DNA of 43,050 nucleotides from an uncultured Clostridia bacterium (GTDB lineage Bacteria > Bacillota > Clostridia > Lachnospirales > CAG-274), in NCBI GenBank assembly GCA_947589665.1, contig CANQBJ010000015.1, positions 1 to 43,050 on the forward strand, given 5' to 3'. Shown in pieces: positions 8,303-15,934 of this stretch. A program made the translations under genes and the position numbers. The notes beneath the pieces are model-generated. The model did not search any database, was not told where the DNA came from, and was given only the letters and a program-made list of their open reading frames with translations. Each line of letters starts with the position of its first letter. Within the stretch, counting starts at the first letter, position 1.

Positions 8303-9109
8303 CTATCTATATTTAAAAATTATCCATAATACCAGTATAAGTATAATAGGGATAGCTATAGCAGGGGCTACAAGTACGGGATCGACCTGCAAAGCGTCGG
8401 CGGAAATTCTCTGAGAGATATCGTCCTCATTATCTATCCTGTGGCCTCTTATAAGGAGCCTGTGGGTATTGATACCGTAGGGGGTACAGGTAACAAGAGT
8501 ACAGTAATCGCCGCCGGGTATTATATTTATAGCCTGGGTCTCCTCTGGAAGTACCGTCAGTATCTGATCCACCTCATATGTAAGAGTTTCGTCCAGGATA
8601 TGGAGCATGAAGGTATCGCCCTCCACAAGCTTGTTAAGGTCCGTAAAAAGCCTTGCAGACACAAGACCCCTGTGTCCTGAAATAACGCAGTGAGTATTGG
8701 GACCGCCTACAGGCAGAGAAGTACCCTCTACATGGCCTGCGCCGACCTGTAATACATTTTCGTCTACACCGTGATACACAGCAAGGGTAGTTCTCAGTAT
8801 AGGTATGTCGATATAACCCATAATACCGCCTGCGCCGATATTAAGGATGCTGTTGTATTCCTGTTTCTCAGCGTCGGAAAGAGGCACATAACTACCCTTC
8901 TTGGCAAGGGCAGCATTGAAGTCCTGAGCCTTCTTGATCATATTCTTATACTCGGTATCGTCTATTTTGGACACCTGTTCCATATAGTTGCTTATAGCCT
9001 TTGACTGGCCAAGAGTATTCCACCAGTTGGCGATAGAAGGATAAGAGATCAGAGCAACGCCAATGAAGAGTATCACTATTAAGATTTTAGTGTAAATATC
9101 TGTTTTCAT
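8303..9109 (-). CDS. srtC: Class C sortase (pilin polymerase)
   Basis: Links pilin subunits through the LPxTG threonine and a pilin lysine, outside the membrane. 268 residues with an N-terminal membrane helix (about 7-26) and a C-terminal one (about 246-266), the class C layout. Catalytic His in SGHRG (about 145), Cys in TLVTCTPYG (about 207) and Arg in HRLLIRG (about 217). GYIDIP and the YHGVDENVLQVGAGH block are class C hallmarks. The lid motif DP[FWY] that normally covers the active site is not visible; the region before YNSILN reads YVPLSDAEKQEYN. The ribosome site is weak. It follows the signal peptidase gene and precedes the second sortase. Confidence 0.93.
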   Translation of the reverse strand: MKTDIYTKILIVILFIGVALISYPSIANWWNTLGQSKAISNYMEQVSKIDDTEYKNMIKKAQDFNAALAKKGSYVPLSDAEKQEYNSILNIGAGGIMGYIDIPILRTTLAVYHGVDENVLQVGAGHVEGTSLPVGGPNTHCVISGHRGLVSARLFTDLNKLVEGDTFMLHILDETLTYEVDQILTVLPEETQAINIIPGGDYCTLVTCTPYGINTHRLLIRGHRIDNEDDISQRISADALQVDPVLVAPAIAIPIILILVLWIIFKYR

Positions 9110-9144
9110 ATTTCGTCATTCCATTTTCAATATACTCTGTATAA

Positions 9145-9786
9145 TTATTGGGCAGGCTGAGTAGTAGCTTCAGTCTTTTCGTCATACTTAATGTTCTTAA
9201 CGGCGCCGAAGTCCTTAAGCGGCCAAATTCTGTATACCAGCTTACCTACTATCTGTTCATCGGCAATACAGCCTACAGCCTTGCTTCGTGAGTCGATAGA
9301 CACATTCCTGTGGTCGCCCATAACGAAAACTCTTGTATCGGGAACCTGATAAGGAAGCCTTATATCACACTCGCCCAGGGCAAGGTCGCTTACATAAGGC
9401 TCATCTATAGGCTCACCGTCAACATATACCTGACCGCTTTTGTCGATATCCACCCACTGACCTGAGCTTGCAATAACTCTTTTAACAAGTATTTTGTTAT
9501 TATAGTAGAAAGCGACAACATCGCCTATCTGGTAGTCGCTGCCCTTAAGTGAAAGCATAATATCACCGTCGAAGAGAGTAGGGTTCATAGAACTGCCGTA
9601 TATCTGCAATACAGGGAGCCAAAGGGTAGCCACAAGAACGGCTACAGAGGCAACTATAATAAGAACATATACCGTACTTCTCATTACAGACATATACCTT
9701 TTGCGGTATTTTTCCCTGTTAAGCTCCTTTTCCACTATCTCAGTGCCGGGCATTTCATATTGTTTTTTTTCTTTTTCCTTAGCCAT
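9145..9786 (-). CDS. Signal peptidase I, pilus-associated
   Basis: A membrane-bound Ser/Lys protease that removes signal peptides; 213 residues. There is a charged cytoplasmic N-terminus, one membrane helix (about residues 37-59), catalytic Ser in GSSMNPTL (about 66), Lys in VKRVIA (about 100), and the conserved GDHRNVSIDSR box (about 152). The start codon overlaps the end of the upstream coiled-coil gene (ATGGCTAA), so translation is probably coupled. In Gram-positive pilus islands such a dedicated peptidase (SipA-like) often aids pilin processing; the role here is inferred from context. Confidence 0.92.
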   Translation of the reverse strand: MAKEKEKKQYEMPGTEIVEKELNREKYRKRYMSVMRSTVYVLIIVASVAVLVATLWLPVLQIYGSSMNPTLFDGDIMLSLKGSDYQIGDVVAFYYNNKILVKRVIASSGQWVDIDKSGQVYVDGEPIDEPYVSDLALGECDIRLPYQVPDTRVFVMGDHRNVSIDSRSKAVGCIADEQIVGKLVYRIWPLKDFGAVKNIKYDEKTEATTQPAQ

Positions 9787-10054
9787 CTATATCACCTTGG
9801 TTATTTTGATCGGTCTGATTTTTCAGATTTTCAAGATACTGGTCGGCTGCTTTCTGCGCTGCCTCAAATATACCGTTGAGCTTAAGCGCCGCCTCAGCAA
9901 TAGAGCCTGATTCCTTAATGGCGATCTCCTTATCCTCAAGCTTTTTATTCATTTCGGCAAGCTGTTCCTTGAGCCTTTCGTTTTCCCTGCTCTGCTCCAG
10001 CAGTAACTCCAGTATCTCTATTCTCTTCAGCTTTCTCAATTCCTTCTCAGTCAT
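9779..10054 (-). CDS. Small coiled-coil protein of unknown function
   Basis: 91 residues, first gene of the pilus-processing operon. Residues about 8-50 are strongly heptad-like and rich in Glu, Lys and Leu (RIEILELLLEQ, ENERLKEQLAEMNKKLEDK), followed by an amphipathic helix and a Gln/Asn-rich tail. No signal peptide or membrane segment, so it is cytoplasmic. AGGGGAGG lies ahead of the ATG at ideal spacing. It overlaps the signal peptidase gene by 8 bases. I do not recognise a characterised family. The tight coupling suggests a role with the peptidase or sortase. Confidence 0.75.
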   Translation of the reverse strand: MTEKELRKLKRIEILELLLEQSRENERLKEQLAEMNKKLEDKEIAIKESGSIAEAALKLNGIFEAAQKAADQYLENLKNQTDQNNQGDIDG

Positions 10055-10097
10055 AATTTACCTCCCCTTGTCTCGGGACAATTTATATTTATTTTCA

Positions 10098-10126
10098 ATT
10101 ATATCATATAATGAACTATAATTCAA
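10098..10126 (-). promoter_or_regulatory. Promoter of the pilus-processing operon
   Basis: On the minus strand TTGAAT (10121-10126) and TATAAT (10098-10103) are 17 bases apart, placed about 45 bases before the first start codon. This gives the processing genes a promoter separate from the pilin genes. Confidence 0.7.
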
Positions 10127-10189
10127 TTACTCACGCTGTAGATTTTAAGTTTATGGATTTGTAATTATGTTAAACTCGACCTCTCCACC

Positions 10190-10260
10190 GCCTTGCGGTA
10201 AATGACCTCCCCTTCACAAGGGGAGGGGGACCATGCGCAGCATGGTGGAGAGGTCGCATC
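10190..10260 (+). repeat. Dispersed palindromic repeat, short form
   Basis: A CTCCCCTTCACAAGGGGAG hairpin followed by GGGGACCATGCGCAGCATGGTGGAGAGG, a second hairpin, and the GAGAGGTCG end seen in the other copies. The stretch 10140-10550 holds only this and the next copy; I see no gene in it. Confidence 0.7.
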
Positions 10261-10349
10261 TATCACCTAAACACAAATTTAATACAGCAAGTACAATGAT
10301 TTACTTAGAAAAACAACACCTAGGATATTGCCATAGCTTTCCGGTACAT

Positions 10350-10470
10350 AGCCTCCCCTAATCAGGGGTTTGCATCGGAAAGTTATCCGACAAGCCGAAG
10401 GCTTGCTTTTGCGCAGCAAAAGTGCTGAAGGGGGGACCAACCGAAGGTTGGTGGAGAGGTCCTAAACAAA
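10350..10470 (+). repeat. Dispersed palindromic repeat, AGGGGTTTGCA form (diverged copy)
   Basis: Shares AGGGGTTTGCA, then a hairpin, CTTTTGCG.AGCAAAAG, GTGCTGAAGGGGGGACC and the ACCAACC/GGTTGGT hairpin with the copies at 13401-13476 and 16015-16090, but its middle part differs. It ends GGTGGAGAGGTCC. Confidence 0.75.
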
Positions 10471-10553
10471 AATTTTTTACACCTCTGCACCCAATTAGCC
10501 ACTAAACCCATTGCAAAAGCGTGTATATATAATGCCATTTGCGTTTAAACAGC

Positions 10554-10582
10554 TTGACTATTGCATACAATATTGTTATAAT
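10554..10582 (+). promoter_or_regulatory. Promoter/operator of the toxin-antitoxin operon
   Basis: TTGACT (10554-10559) and TATAAT (10577-10582) with 17 bases between. ATACAAT...ATTGTAT forms an inverted repeat over the -10 box, a plausible binding site for autorepression by the antitoxin. Confidence 0.75.
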
Positions 10583-10604
10583 TGTATAGAAAGGAGTGAT
10601 ACCC

Positions 10605-10922
10605 ATGTCAGATTTAGCAAACGTAAGTTTCCGCATTGACAAGGAGCTTAAATCCAAGGCAGATGCGTTATTCTCAGTATTAGGGCTTAATATGACAACA
10701 GCCTTTAATATATTTCTTCGCCAATCCGTAAGAGAGGGACGTATACCCTTTGATATCAGCGCCAATGTACCTAATGCCTATACACCCCTAAAGGATATAA
10801 GCAATATGTCGGAAGCAGAGTTAAATTCCGAATTGGAAAAAGGCTATAACAATATGCTGGAGGGAAAAACAAAGTCTGCAAGTGAAGTTTTTGACCGTAT
10901 TCACAGGGAGTATAAGCTATGA
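10605..10922 (+). CDS. RelB/DinJ-family antitoxin
   Basis: 105 residues. I chose ATG at 10605 (MSDLANVSFRID) because AAAGGAG ends 8 bases before it; a GTG at 10596 overlaps that ribosome site. The N-terminal ribbon-helix-helix segment (VSFRIDKELKSKADALFSVLGLNMTTAFNIFL without a break, residues about 7-38) is typical of RelB/DinJ DNA-binding antitoxins, and the C-terminal part would wrap the toxin. It overlaps the toxin start by ATGA, so the two are translationally coupled. Bound antitoxin-toxin complex would repress the promoter. Confidence 0.88.
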   Translation: MSDLANVSFRIDKELKSKADALFSVLGLNMTTAFNIFLRQSVREGRIPFDISANVPNAYTPLKDISNMSEAELNSELEKGYNNMLEGKTKSASEVFDRIHREYKL

Positions 10923-11230
10923 AGTACGCAATAAATATATCCGAAAAAGCAGAATTTGATATTGAGCAGACTTATAAATATATAGCTGATATACTTTTAT
11001 CTCCCGATACCGCAGCAAATCAGATACGACGTATTGAACACATGATAAACAGCCTTGAAACCATGCCCGAAAGATATCCCATATATCCAAAAGACCCATG
11101 GAAAAGCAGAGAATTAAGATGTGTTCCCGTAGATAATTATGTCATATTCTATATACCCGATAAAAGCACAAAAATTGTTACAATAATCAGAATTTTATAC
11201 TGTAAAAGTAATTTTGAAAAAATCAAGTAA
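10919..11230 (+). CDS. RelE/ParE-superfamily toxin
   Basis: 103 residues, start ATG overlapping the antitoxin stop. It has the ParE/RelE fold signature: N-terminal strand plus long helices (AEFDIEQTYKYIAD, RRIEHMINSLETMPERYP) and a C-terminal sheet (RELRCVPVDNYVIFYIPD, TIIRILY). The VDNYVIFY-type strand and IIRILY match the ParE/YoeB-like group. Whether it targets gyrase or mRNA cannot be told by eye. The pair sits on the opposite strand between the pilus-processing and pilin genes. Confidence 0.87.
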   Translation: MKYAINISEKAEFDIEQTYKYIADILLSPDTAANQIRRIEHMINSLETMPERYPIYPKDPWKSRELRCVPVDNYVIFYIPDKSTKIVTIIRILYCKSNFEKIK

Positions 11231-11319
11231 ACAAATAATAGTTACAGATTTATATTAATATTACAAAAATTAAAGAAGGTCACGGGCAGCCGTCGCACCG
11301 CTTAATTTTTGTACAGTAT

Positions 11320-11360
11320 AACAGGCATACACCCCTAGGTATATGCCTGTTTTATTTTTT
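11320..11360 (+). terminator. Terminator of the toxin-antitoxin operon
   Basis: AACAGGCATA (11320-11329) pairs with TATGCCTGTT (11342-11351), with an inner ACC/GGT pair, followed by TTTATTTTTT. It also lies just after the stop of the convergent anchor pilin gene but has no T-run in that direction. Confidence 0.8.
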
Positions 11361-12768
11361 ATTGATTTTCACTTTCTGACAGCTTAATTTCTTGTTCCTT
11401 ATGTCTTATAAAGCCCACAAGGAAGAACAGTAAGCCTGATGTAGCCATAACAGGCACAGGCCACTTAAGTTGTCCTGTCTGAGGAAGAATACCGGATGCA
11501 CCGGTTCTGTCACCTGAGCCGCTTGTACTTGGGAGACCGGGAACATTAGGTTCTCCGTCTCTTCCGGGTCTGCTTGGTCCCGTAGTACCCATACCTGTTC
11601 TGCCGCCTGAGCCGAACTGATCGGTAAGGGGATCAACAGTAGATGCCTCTTCATTCTCAGGTATAACAGGCTCCTGTATTACAGGAGGGCTTTGGGATTC
11701 AGGTTCAGGCAGTCTTGAAGATGATGGCGCGGAAGTGACCTCCGCAGGCGCCTCTGTAGTAGGCTCCGGTGCAGCTTCTTCCTTCTTAAGGGTATGCGTA
11801 ATAATAAACACATTATCCTCGCGGGTTATACCTACCGTATAGCCCTCAGGCACCTTTTTCTCCACTACATAGTAATCGTAGTACTCAGGAACATCGCCCC
11901 AGGTCGCTCTCCATTCCTCCGCTGCGTCTGCCACAGTCCGAATATTATAGTAAACATTGCCGTTGGCAGTACCGCCCATATCATAGGGAGAGCCTATGCC
12001 GTAGGTAAGATCGCTAAGGCTGTAAGAGAAGCTATTCCTTGCAGCAGTATTTTGTATACCCCCGCTGTAGGGAAGATTATACCATGTATGGTGCCAGCCG
12101 TCATTTTTACCTACTGTCTGTCTGTTGTAAAGATTATTGCCCTTGTAAAGCTCTACTTCAACGCTGTCGGGTCTTGTTTCTTCCGTGTCGTTTTTCCATA
12201 CAATAAGCACACCTAAATCCATTCTCGGATCGGGTGTACCGCCGCCTCCACCGCTGCTTGGTACCATAGTTCTGCTGATCTTAGGCACAGCAACAACATT
12301 ATTCACCCATTTATCATTCTCATAATTGGGCAGACATACAAGAAACGGTTCAGCGCTGTATATATATCCTCCCGTTTCGTAGCTTGCTCCCGTCACAAGA
12401 TACAAGCCCGTCTTAAGGTCAGGGAACATAAGAGCGCCGCTCTCGTCGGTAGCCCCTGATTTCAGTGGAGAAAGGCTGTCCGCAGCAGCATATGCCGCAA
12501 GAGTCTGAGCAAGACTTCTGCCTCCGTCTGCGCTCATATCATAGGAAACCTCATACTTGCTGAACTGCTCCGTAGGGGTATAATTCACAAACTTAGACAC
12601 CTCGGCTACCTTGTAAAGGTCAAATTTAGCGCCGCCGATGTCGTTATTGTCATATTGGTATTTTATCTCAAGAGAAACTGCCGCCCCTGTGTCCAGCAGG
12701 TCAAAGCAATAAGCAGTGGAGCAGATAATAAGCACCGCCGCAAGTATAGTAAATATTTTCTTAAACAT
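11359..12768 (-). CDS. LPQTG-anchored minor (basal) pilin
   Basis: 469 residues, exported and sortase-anchored. Signal peptide at about 1-22. SpaA/Cna-B-like region about 30-160 (GAKFDLYKVAEV near its start, LKTGLYLVTG near its end), Gly-rich hinge at about 172-180, second Cna-B-type domain about 183-330 ending in YYVVEKKVPEGY, then a Pro/Glu/Ser linker (about 335-425). The sorting signal is LPQTG at about 428, a membrane helix and a charged tail. A long Pro-rich stalk before the LPxTG motif is typical of wall-proximal basal pilins. GGAGGAAG before the ATG overlaps the end of the DUF559 gene. The basal role is inferred. Confidence 0.85.
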   Translation of the reverse strand: MFKKIFTILAAVLIICSTAYCFDLLDTGAAVSLEIKYQYDNNDIGGAKFDLYKVAEVSKFVNYTPTEQFSKYEVSYDMSADGGRSLAQTLAAYAAADSLSPLKSGATDESGALMFPDLKTGLYLVTGASYETGGYIYSAEPFLVCLPNYENDKWVNNVVAVPKISRTMVPSSGGGGGTPDPRMDLGVLIVWKNDTEETRPDSVEVELYKGNNLYNRQTVGKNDGWHHTWYNLPYSGGIQNTAARNSFSYSLSDLTYGIGSPYDMGGTANGNVYYNIRTVADAAEEWRATWGDVPEYYDYYVVEKKVPEGYTVGITREDNVFIITHTLKKEEAAPEPTTEAPAEVTSAPSSSRLPEPESQSPPVIQEPVIPENEEASTVDPLTDQFGSGGRTGMGTTGPSRPGRDGEPNVPGLPSTSGSGDRTGASGILPQTGQLKWPVPVMATSGLLFFLVGFIRHKEQEIKLSESENQ

Positions 12769-12781
12769 AAGGCTTCCTCCT

Positions 12782-13141
12782 TTATGCTTTTATTCTTTTC
12801 TTTATCTCTTCATTAATATAGCTACATACATTTATAAAATTACTGTCTATTTCTGTGTTTGATATTCTTATGACTTCAATACCGTGTTCGTTTATTATCT
12901 TCGTCCTGTTTTCATCATAGCTCAGACCCTCGTCCGAATAATGCTGACTTCCGTCAAGCTCTATGACTAGCTTTATTTGTGGACAGTAGAAATCGGCTAT
13001 AAAATTTCCAATAATTCTTTGCCTATACCAACGCAATTGATGTTTAGAAAGAAATTGATACCAAAGCTGCTTTTCTTGTGGTGTCATATTTTTTCTTAAT
13101 TTTCTTGCAACTGGGAGCAGCTTTTTATTAGTAATTTTCAT
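12782..13141 (-). CDS. DUF559 (Vsr-like) endonuclease-domain protein
   Basis: 119 residues with the DUF559 pattern: LRKNMTPQEKQLWY (about 15-28), RQRIIGNFIADFYCP (about 40-54) and LVIELDGSQHY (about 58-68). Asp50 and Glu61-Leu-Asp63 fit a PD-(D/E)XK-type nuclease centre. No signal peptide. It stands between two pilin genes with 13 bases to the downstream pilin start. Upstream, a copy of the palindromic repeat ends six bases before its ATG, and its GGAAGGG appears to supply the ribosome site. The function of the family is not established; possibly a selfish or repair-type nuclease. Confidence 0.85.
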   Translation of the reverse strand: MKITNKKLLPVARKLRKNMTPQEKQLWYQFLSKHQLRWYRQRIIGNFIADFYCPQIKLVIELDGSQHYSDEGLSYDENRTKIINEHGIEVIRISNTEIDSNFINVCSYINEEIKKRIKA

Positions 13142-13147
13142 AATCGA

Positions 13148-13215
13148 CCCTTCCGTCAGTCCTACGGACTGACACCTTCCCTTGTGAAGGGACGGTTATT
13201 AAATATCCACTTTAT
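13148..13215 (+). repeat. Dispersed palindromic repeat next to the DUF559 start
   Basis: GACCCTTCCGTCAGTCC-TACGG-ACTGAC (hairpin), then CCTTCCCTTGTGAAGGG. The minus-strand end GGAAGGGTCG abuts the start of the DUF559 gene. The nearest relative is at 15938-15980 (CCCTTCCGTCAGAC-TTC-GTCTGCC). Confidence 0.7.
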
Positions 13216-13345
13216 CATACCTTCCCTATGAAGGGAAGGTCATTCAACATCTTCATACTTCCACCTACAAAGGGAAAGTCATACAACGTCATCATACCTA
13301 TTCCTACAAAGGAACAACCGTTCAACATCCTCATACCTCCCCTTC
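13216..13345 (+). repeat. Short tandem array of palindrome-bearing 38-39-bp units
   Basis: CATAC begins at 13216, 13254, 13293 and 13332, giving a period of 38, 39 and 39 bases. Each unit has a degenerate palindrome (TTCCCT..GAAGGGAA in the best one) followed by a GTCATTCAACATCTT-like linker that is itself conserved. The last unit merges into a full dispersed repeat with the ACCAACC/GGTTGGT hairpin. A plus-strand open frame across it shows 13-residue repeats but no start signals. Confidence 0.7.
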
Positions 13346-13400
13346 ACAAGGGGAGGGGGACCAACCGAAGGTTGGTGGTGGGGTCGTTTCCCCCTTCGCA

Positions 13401-13476
13401 AGGGGTTTGCAGCGGAAGAATATCCGCCGATACGAAGTATCGCTTTTGCGTAGCAAAAGTGCTGAAGGGGGGACCG
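13401..13476 (+). repeat. Direct repeat L, downstream side of the major pilin gene
   Basis: AGGGGTTTGCAGCGGAAG...GTGCTGAAGGGGGGACCG. It matches 16015-16087 in the same orientation with one base change over at least 66 bases by eye. It contains two small hairpins (GATACGAAGTATC and CTTTTGCG.AGCAAAAG). Confidence 0.85.
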
Positions 13477-13523
13477 TTTTAGCGGTAAAGAAATCGTCCC
13501 TACCGGTAACTCTACACCCGATA

Positions 13524-13580
13524 TTGCTGTATAAACCGAAATACGAGATTTAAGCTTATACAGCAACACCGACCGGGGAG
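13524..13580. repeat. Inverted repeats downstream of the major pilin gene
   Basis: TTGCTGTATAA and TTATACAGCAA flank a 20-base loop at 13524-13566, followed by GGGGAGG-CAAAG-CCTCCCC at 13577-13595. The rest of 13480-13640 shows no gene. Confidence 0.55.
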
Positions 13581-13639
13581 GCAAAGCCTCCCCATTATCG
13601 GTTATTAGCTTTATAAAGTTTATCCTATCTAAATATTGT

Positions 13640-13668
13640 TAAATAAAACTACGCTTTAACTTCGTTTT
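13640..13668 (-). terminator. Weak terminator-like hairpin at the major pilin stop
   Basis: On the minus strand ATAAAAC and GTTTTAT (7 bp) pair across the stop codon region of the major pilin, followed by TTAAC. The signal is weak. Confidence 0.35.
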
Positions 13669-15691
13669 ATCTTGCTGCATGCATTCTTCTCTTAGAGATA
13701 AGAAGTACGCCAGCGATAACAATGAGTGCGCCGCCTACAACGTAGAGTAATGTAGTACCCATACCACCTGTTTCAGGAAGGGGCTCTCTCTGTGAGTTAA
13801 GGATGGTGATATCAGCATATCCATTAGCTAAAGCACTGACATCATTTGAGAATTGATGTCCATTTGTTAACTCTGCACTGCCCTTTACACCGTTGTAAGC
13901 ACTATCTAACTTATAGGTAAGGCTATTAAGTTTTCCATTTCCGCTATCTTCATTGTTATATGTTGCTGCAATTGTAAATTGAATATCATCATCAATGCGG
14001 TAATATGTTTTGCCGTTATATATAACGCTTGGTGTTGTTTCACAAATATGATATGTTCCTGCTGCAAGACCGTTTAACTGCACAGTAGCAGCGTCAGAAG
14101 AACCTACAACACCGTCAGCAGTTGTAACAAATACAGTTGCATCGCTCTGATCAGTTACCCATTCCTTGAATACATATGTCTGTGGTGCTCCGGTTGAAGC
14201 TGTTTCACCCTGAACATCTTCTCCTGCGCTATTAGTAGCCAATGCGAACTTTCCTTCACTATTCTTAATAACGAATTTTGCACCTCTGATTGGCTTATAC
14301 TCCTGAGAATCTTCCTTTATTATCTTAATACCAAATGTATATGTCTTGGTTTCAGATGGAGGGGTATCAGTGCCTTGACCTACGGTTTCTTCATTAGGGT
14401 TATTTGAATATTTGAGTACAGCATCGTTTGTATTAGGCTTTTCCGCTCCCAATGCAGCTTTATTATTTAATACTGCATTATATGTAATTTCTATTTCCTG
14501 ACCCACCTGAGGAATTGTATTTCCATCAATAACACCTTCATCAAATTTACCAGTTTCATTCTTTGCAACTGCAACAGCAAGAGGAGCCAAATCTATTGTC
14601 AGTATAGTTTTGCCTGCATCTCCATTTGTTCCTGCTTTATCTGTAGCAGTAACTAAACCTGCTGGAATTAGCAGTTCTTTGCCGCCGATAGTTATGGTTA
14701 AATTACTTACGGAGAAATCTCCGCTGTCAATTGCATTGCCATCTTCATCTGAAAGTGTAAGACCTTCTGATAATTTATCTGTAATAGTATATGTAAAATT
14801 CTTAAAACCTACAGCGCTTGGCAAAGTTGTCTTAAGTGTGAAAGTAACCTTATCTCCTACAGCAACACCGTTACCCTTCTTATCCCCAGTAACAGTCTTA
14901 TCTAATGTAGGAATAGTACCCTTTACATATATTTTTTCACCTTTAGTTCCATCATCGGCATTTAGCATAATAAGAGCTGTTGTCATTTCATATCCTGATT
15001 TAGCTCCATCATCTTTTATAAGATAGTAACCAAAGGGAGCATCGGTGAAGGTATAACTGTCCTTAGCTGGAGTGCCTGCAGATAATTTTAAATCATAATA
15101 TGGCCCACCCACATCATCATTTGCTTCTATATATTCTAACATCTTCTTTGCAAAGGCTTCGATTGTTGTATTTTCCTCTAAGTATTCACCTGTCTCTGTA
15201 GAACCATGACCATCGCCCTGCTCATGATCACGAAGATGTCTAAGTATCTCCTGAAGGTCAGCAGTACTCTTTAATCTTTTTTCTTTCTCTATAGGATCAC
15301 TTTCAGGGTGACCTGCGTTTATAGCATCAATAAGGTTTTGTCTGATCTTATAGTTAAATGATGGTGTGCTATCATCATTTAAATCGTCAGGTTCTACACC
15401 GCTATCTGTACCATTAGGATCCTCTGTGTATGGCAATGCATATGCATCACCGGAACTTTCATCACTTGTTATAGTCAATATTCTATATGCACTGAATGAT
15501 TTATTCGCAAAAGAGGCATCAGCAGATGTACTCTGAGGCAATAATGTGATCGTACTTTTTCCGCCTGCTGTTTGCTGACCATCAGGATAAGCAGCAAAAG
15601 CTGTCATAGACGGTATAGCCATACCAACCATAAGTGCAAATGTCAGAATTAAACTGACAACTTTCATAATTTTTTTCATGTTCGTTTTCAT
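13667..15691 (-). CDS. LPETG major pilin (shaft subunit)
   Basis: 674 residues. Signal peptide of about 33 residues ending AFA. The N-terminal domain carries a FGYYLIKDD segment. YVKGTIPTLDKTVTG (about 255-270) resembles the pilin-motif region with candidate linking lysines. A D2-type isopeptide domain follows (VGDKVTFTLKTTLPS, YTITDKLSEGLTL), then a Cna-B domain (GAKFVIKNSEGKFAL, LAAGTYHICETTPS, with Glu in the E-box position). LPETGG at about 638, membrane helix, KRR tail. GAGAGG touches the ATG at 15691 but is 12 bases from the ATG at 15679, so the shorter start is possible. Flanked by direct repeats. Confidence 0.92.
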   Translation of the reverse strand: MKTNMKKIMKVVSLILTFALMVGMAIPSMTAFAAYPDGQQTAGGKSTITLLPQSTSADASFANKSFSAYRILTITSDESSGDAYALPYTEDPNGTDSGVEPDDLNDDSTPSFNYKIRQNLIDAINAGHPESDPIEKEKRLKSTADLQEILRHLRDHEQGDGHGSTETGEYLEENTTIEAFAKKMLEYIEANDDVGGPYYDLKLSAGTPAKDSYTFTDAPFGYYLIKDDGAKSGYEMTTALIMLNADDGTKGEKIYVKGTIPTLDKTVTGDKKGNGVAVGDKVTFTLKTTLPSAVGFKNFTYTITDKLSEGLTLSDEDGNAIDSGDFSVSNLTITIGGKELLIPAGLVTATDKAGTNGDAGKTILTIDLAPLAVAVAKNETGKFDEGVIDGNTIPQVGQEIEITYNAVLNNKAALGAEKPNTNDAVLKYSNNPNEETVGQGTDTPPSETKTYTFGIKIIKEDSQEYKPIRGAKFVIKNSEGKFALATNSAGEDVQGETASTGAPQTYVFKEWVTDQSDATVFVTTADGVVGSSDAATVQLNGLAAGTYHICETTPSVIYNGKTYYRIDDDIQFTIAATYNNEDSGNGKLNSLTYKLDSAYNGVKGSAELTNGHQFSNDVSALANGYADITILNSQREPLPETGGMGTTLLYVVGGALIVIAGVLLISKRRMHAAR

Positions 15692-15746
15692 CCTCTCTTT
15701 TTTTAAAATTTTTTGAACTGAAAATAGTTTTTAAACATATCGCTTT

Positions 15747-15784
15747 GGATATGACTATGCCTTACGGTCAGCATAAGCATATCC
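15747..15784 (-). promoter_or_regulatory. Stem-loop in the major pilin leader
   Basis: GGATATG.. TATGC and its complement pair with two internal mismatches over 14 positions around a 10-base loop, about 60 bases upstream of the pilin start. I found no second copy. It may stabilise the leader or regulate it; no function can be read directly. Confidence 0.4.
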
Positions 15785-15934
15785 CTAAGCCATAGATTTA
15801 AATAGTATTTACATTTCTTTTATGCGTCCGCATCATCTCCCCATTTGTTGTTTATTATTGTTTTTTATTGTTATTTATATCCTCTTGCGAGGGTTTAACA
15901 GAGCAAGGCTCTGTAATTGACCTTTTTCTACCCT

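Noticed and set aside
11794..12216. 140-codon frame opposite the anchor pilin
   Set aside because: Shadow of the pilin gene with no start signals.
13148..13345. Possible CRISPR array
   Set aside because: Only four or five degenerate units, the supposed spacers are themselves conserved, and no cas genes are present.
13228..13482. 84-codon frame with 13-residue repeats
   Set aside because: The periodicity comes from the 39-bp tandem DNA repeat; it continues into dispersed repeats and has no initiation signals.
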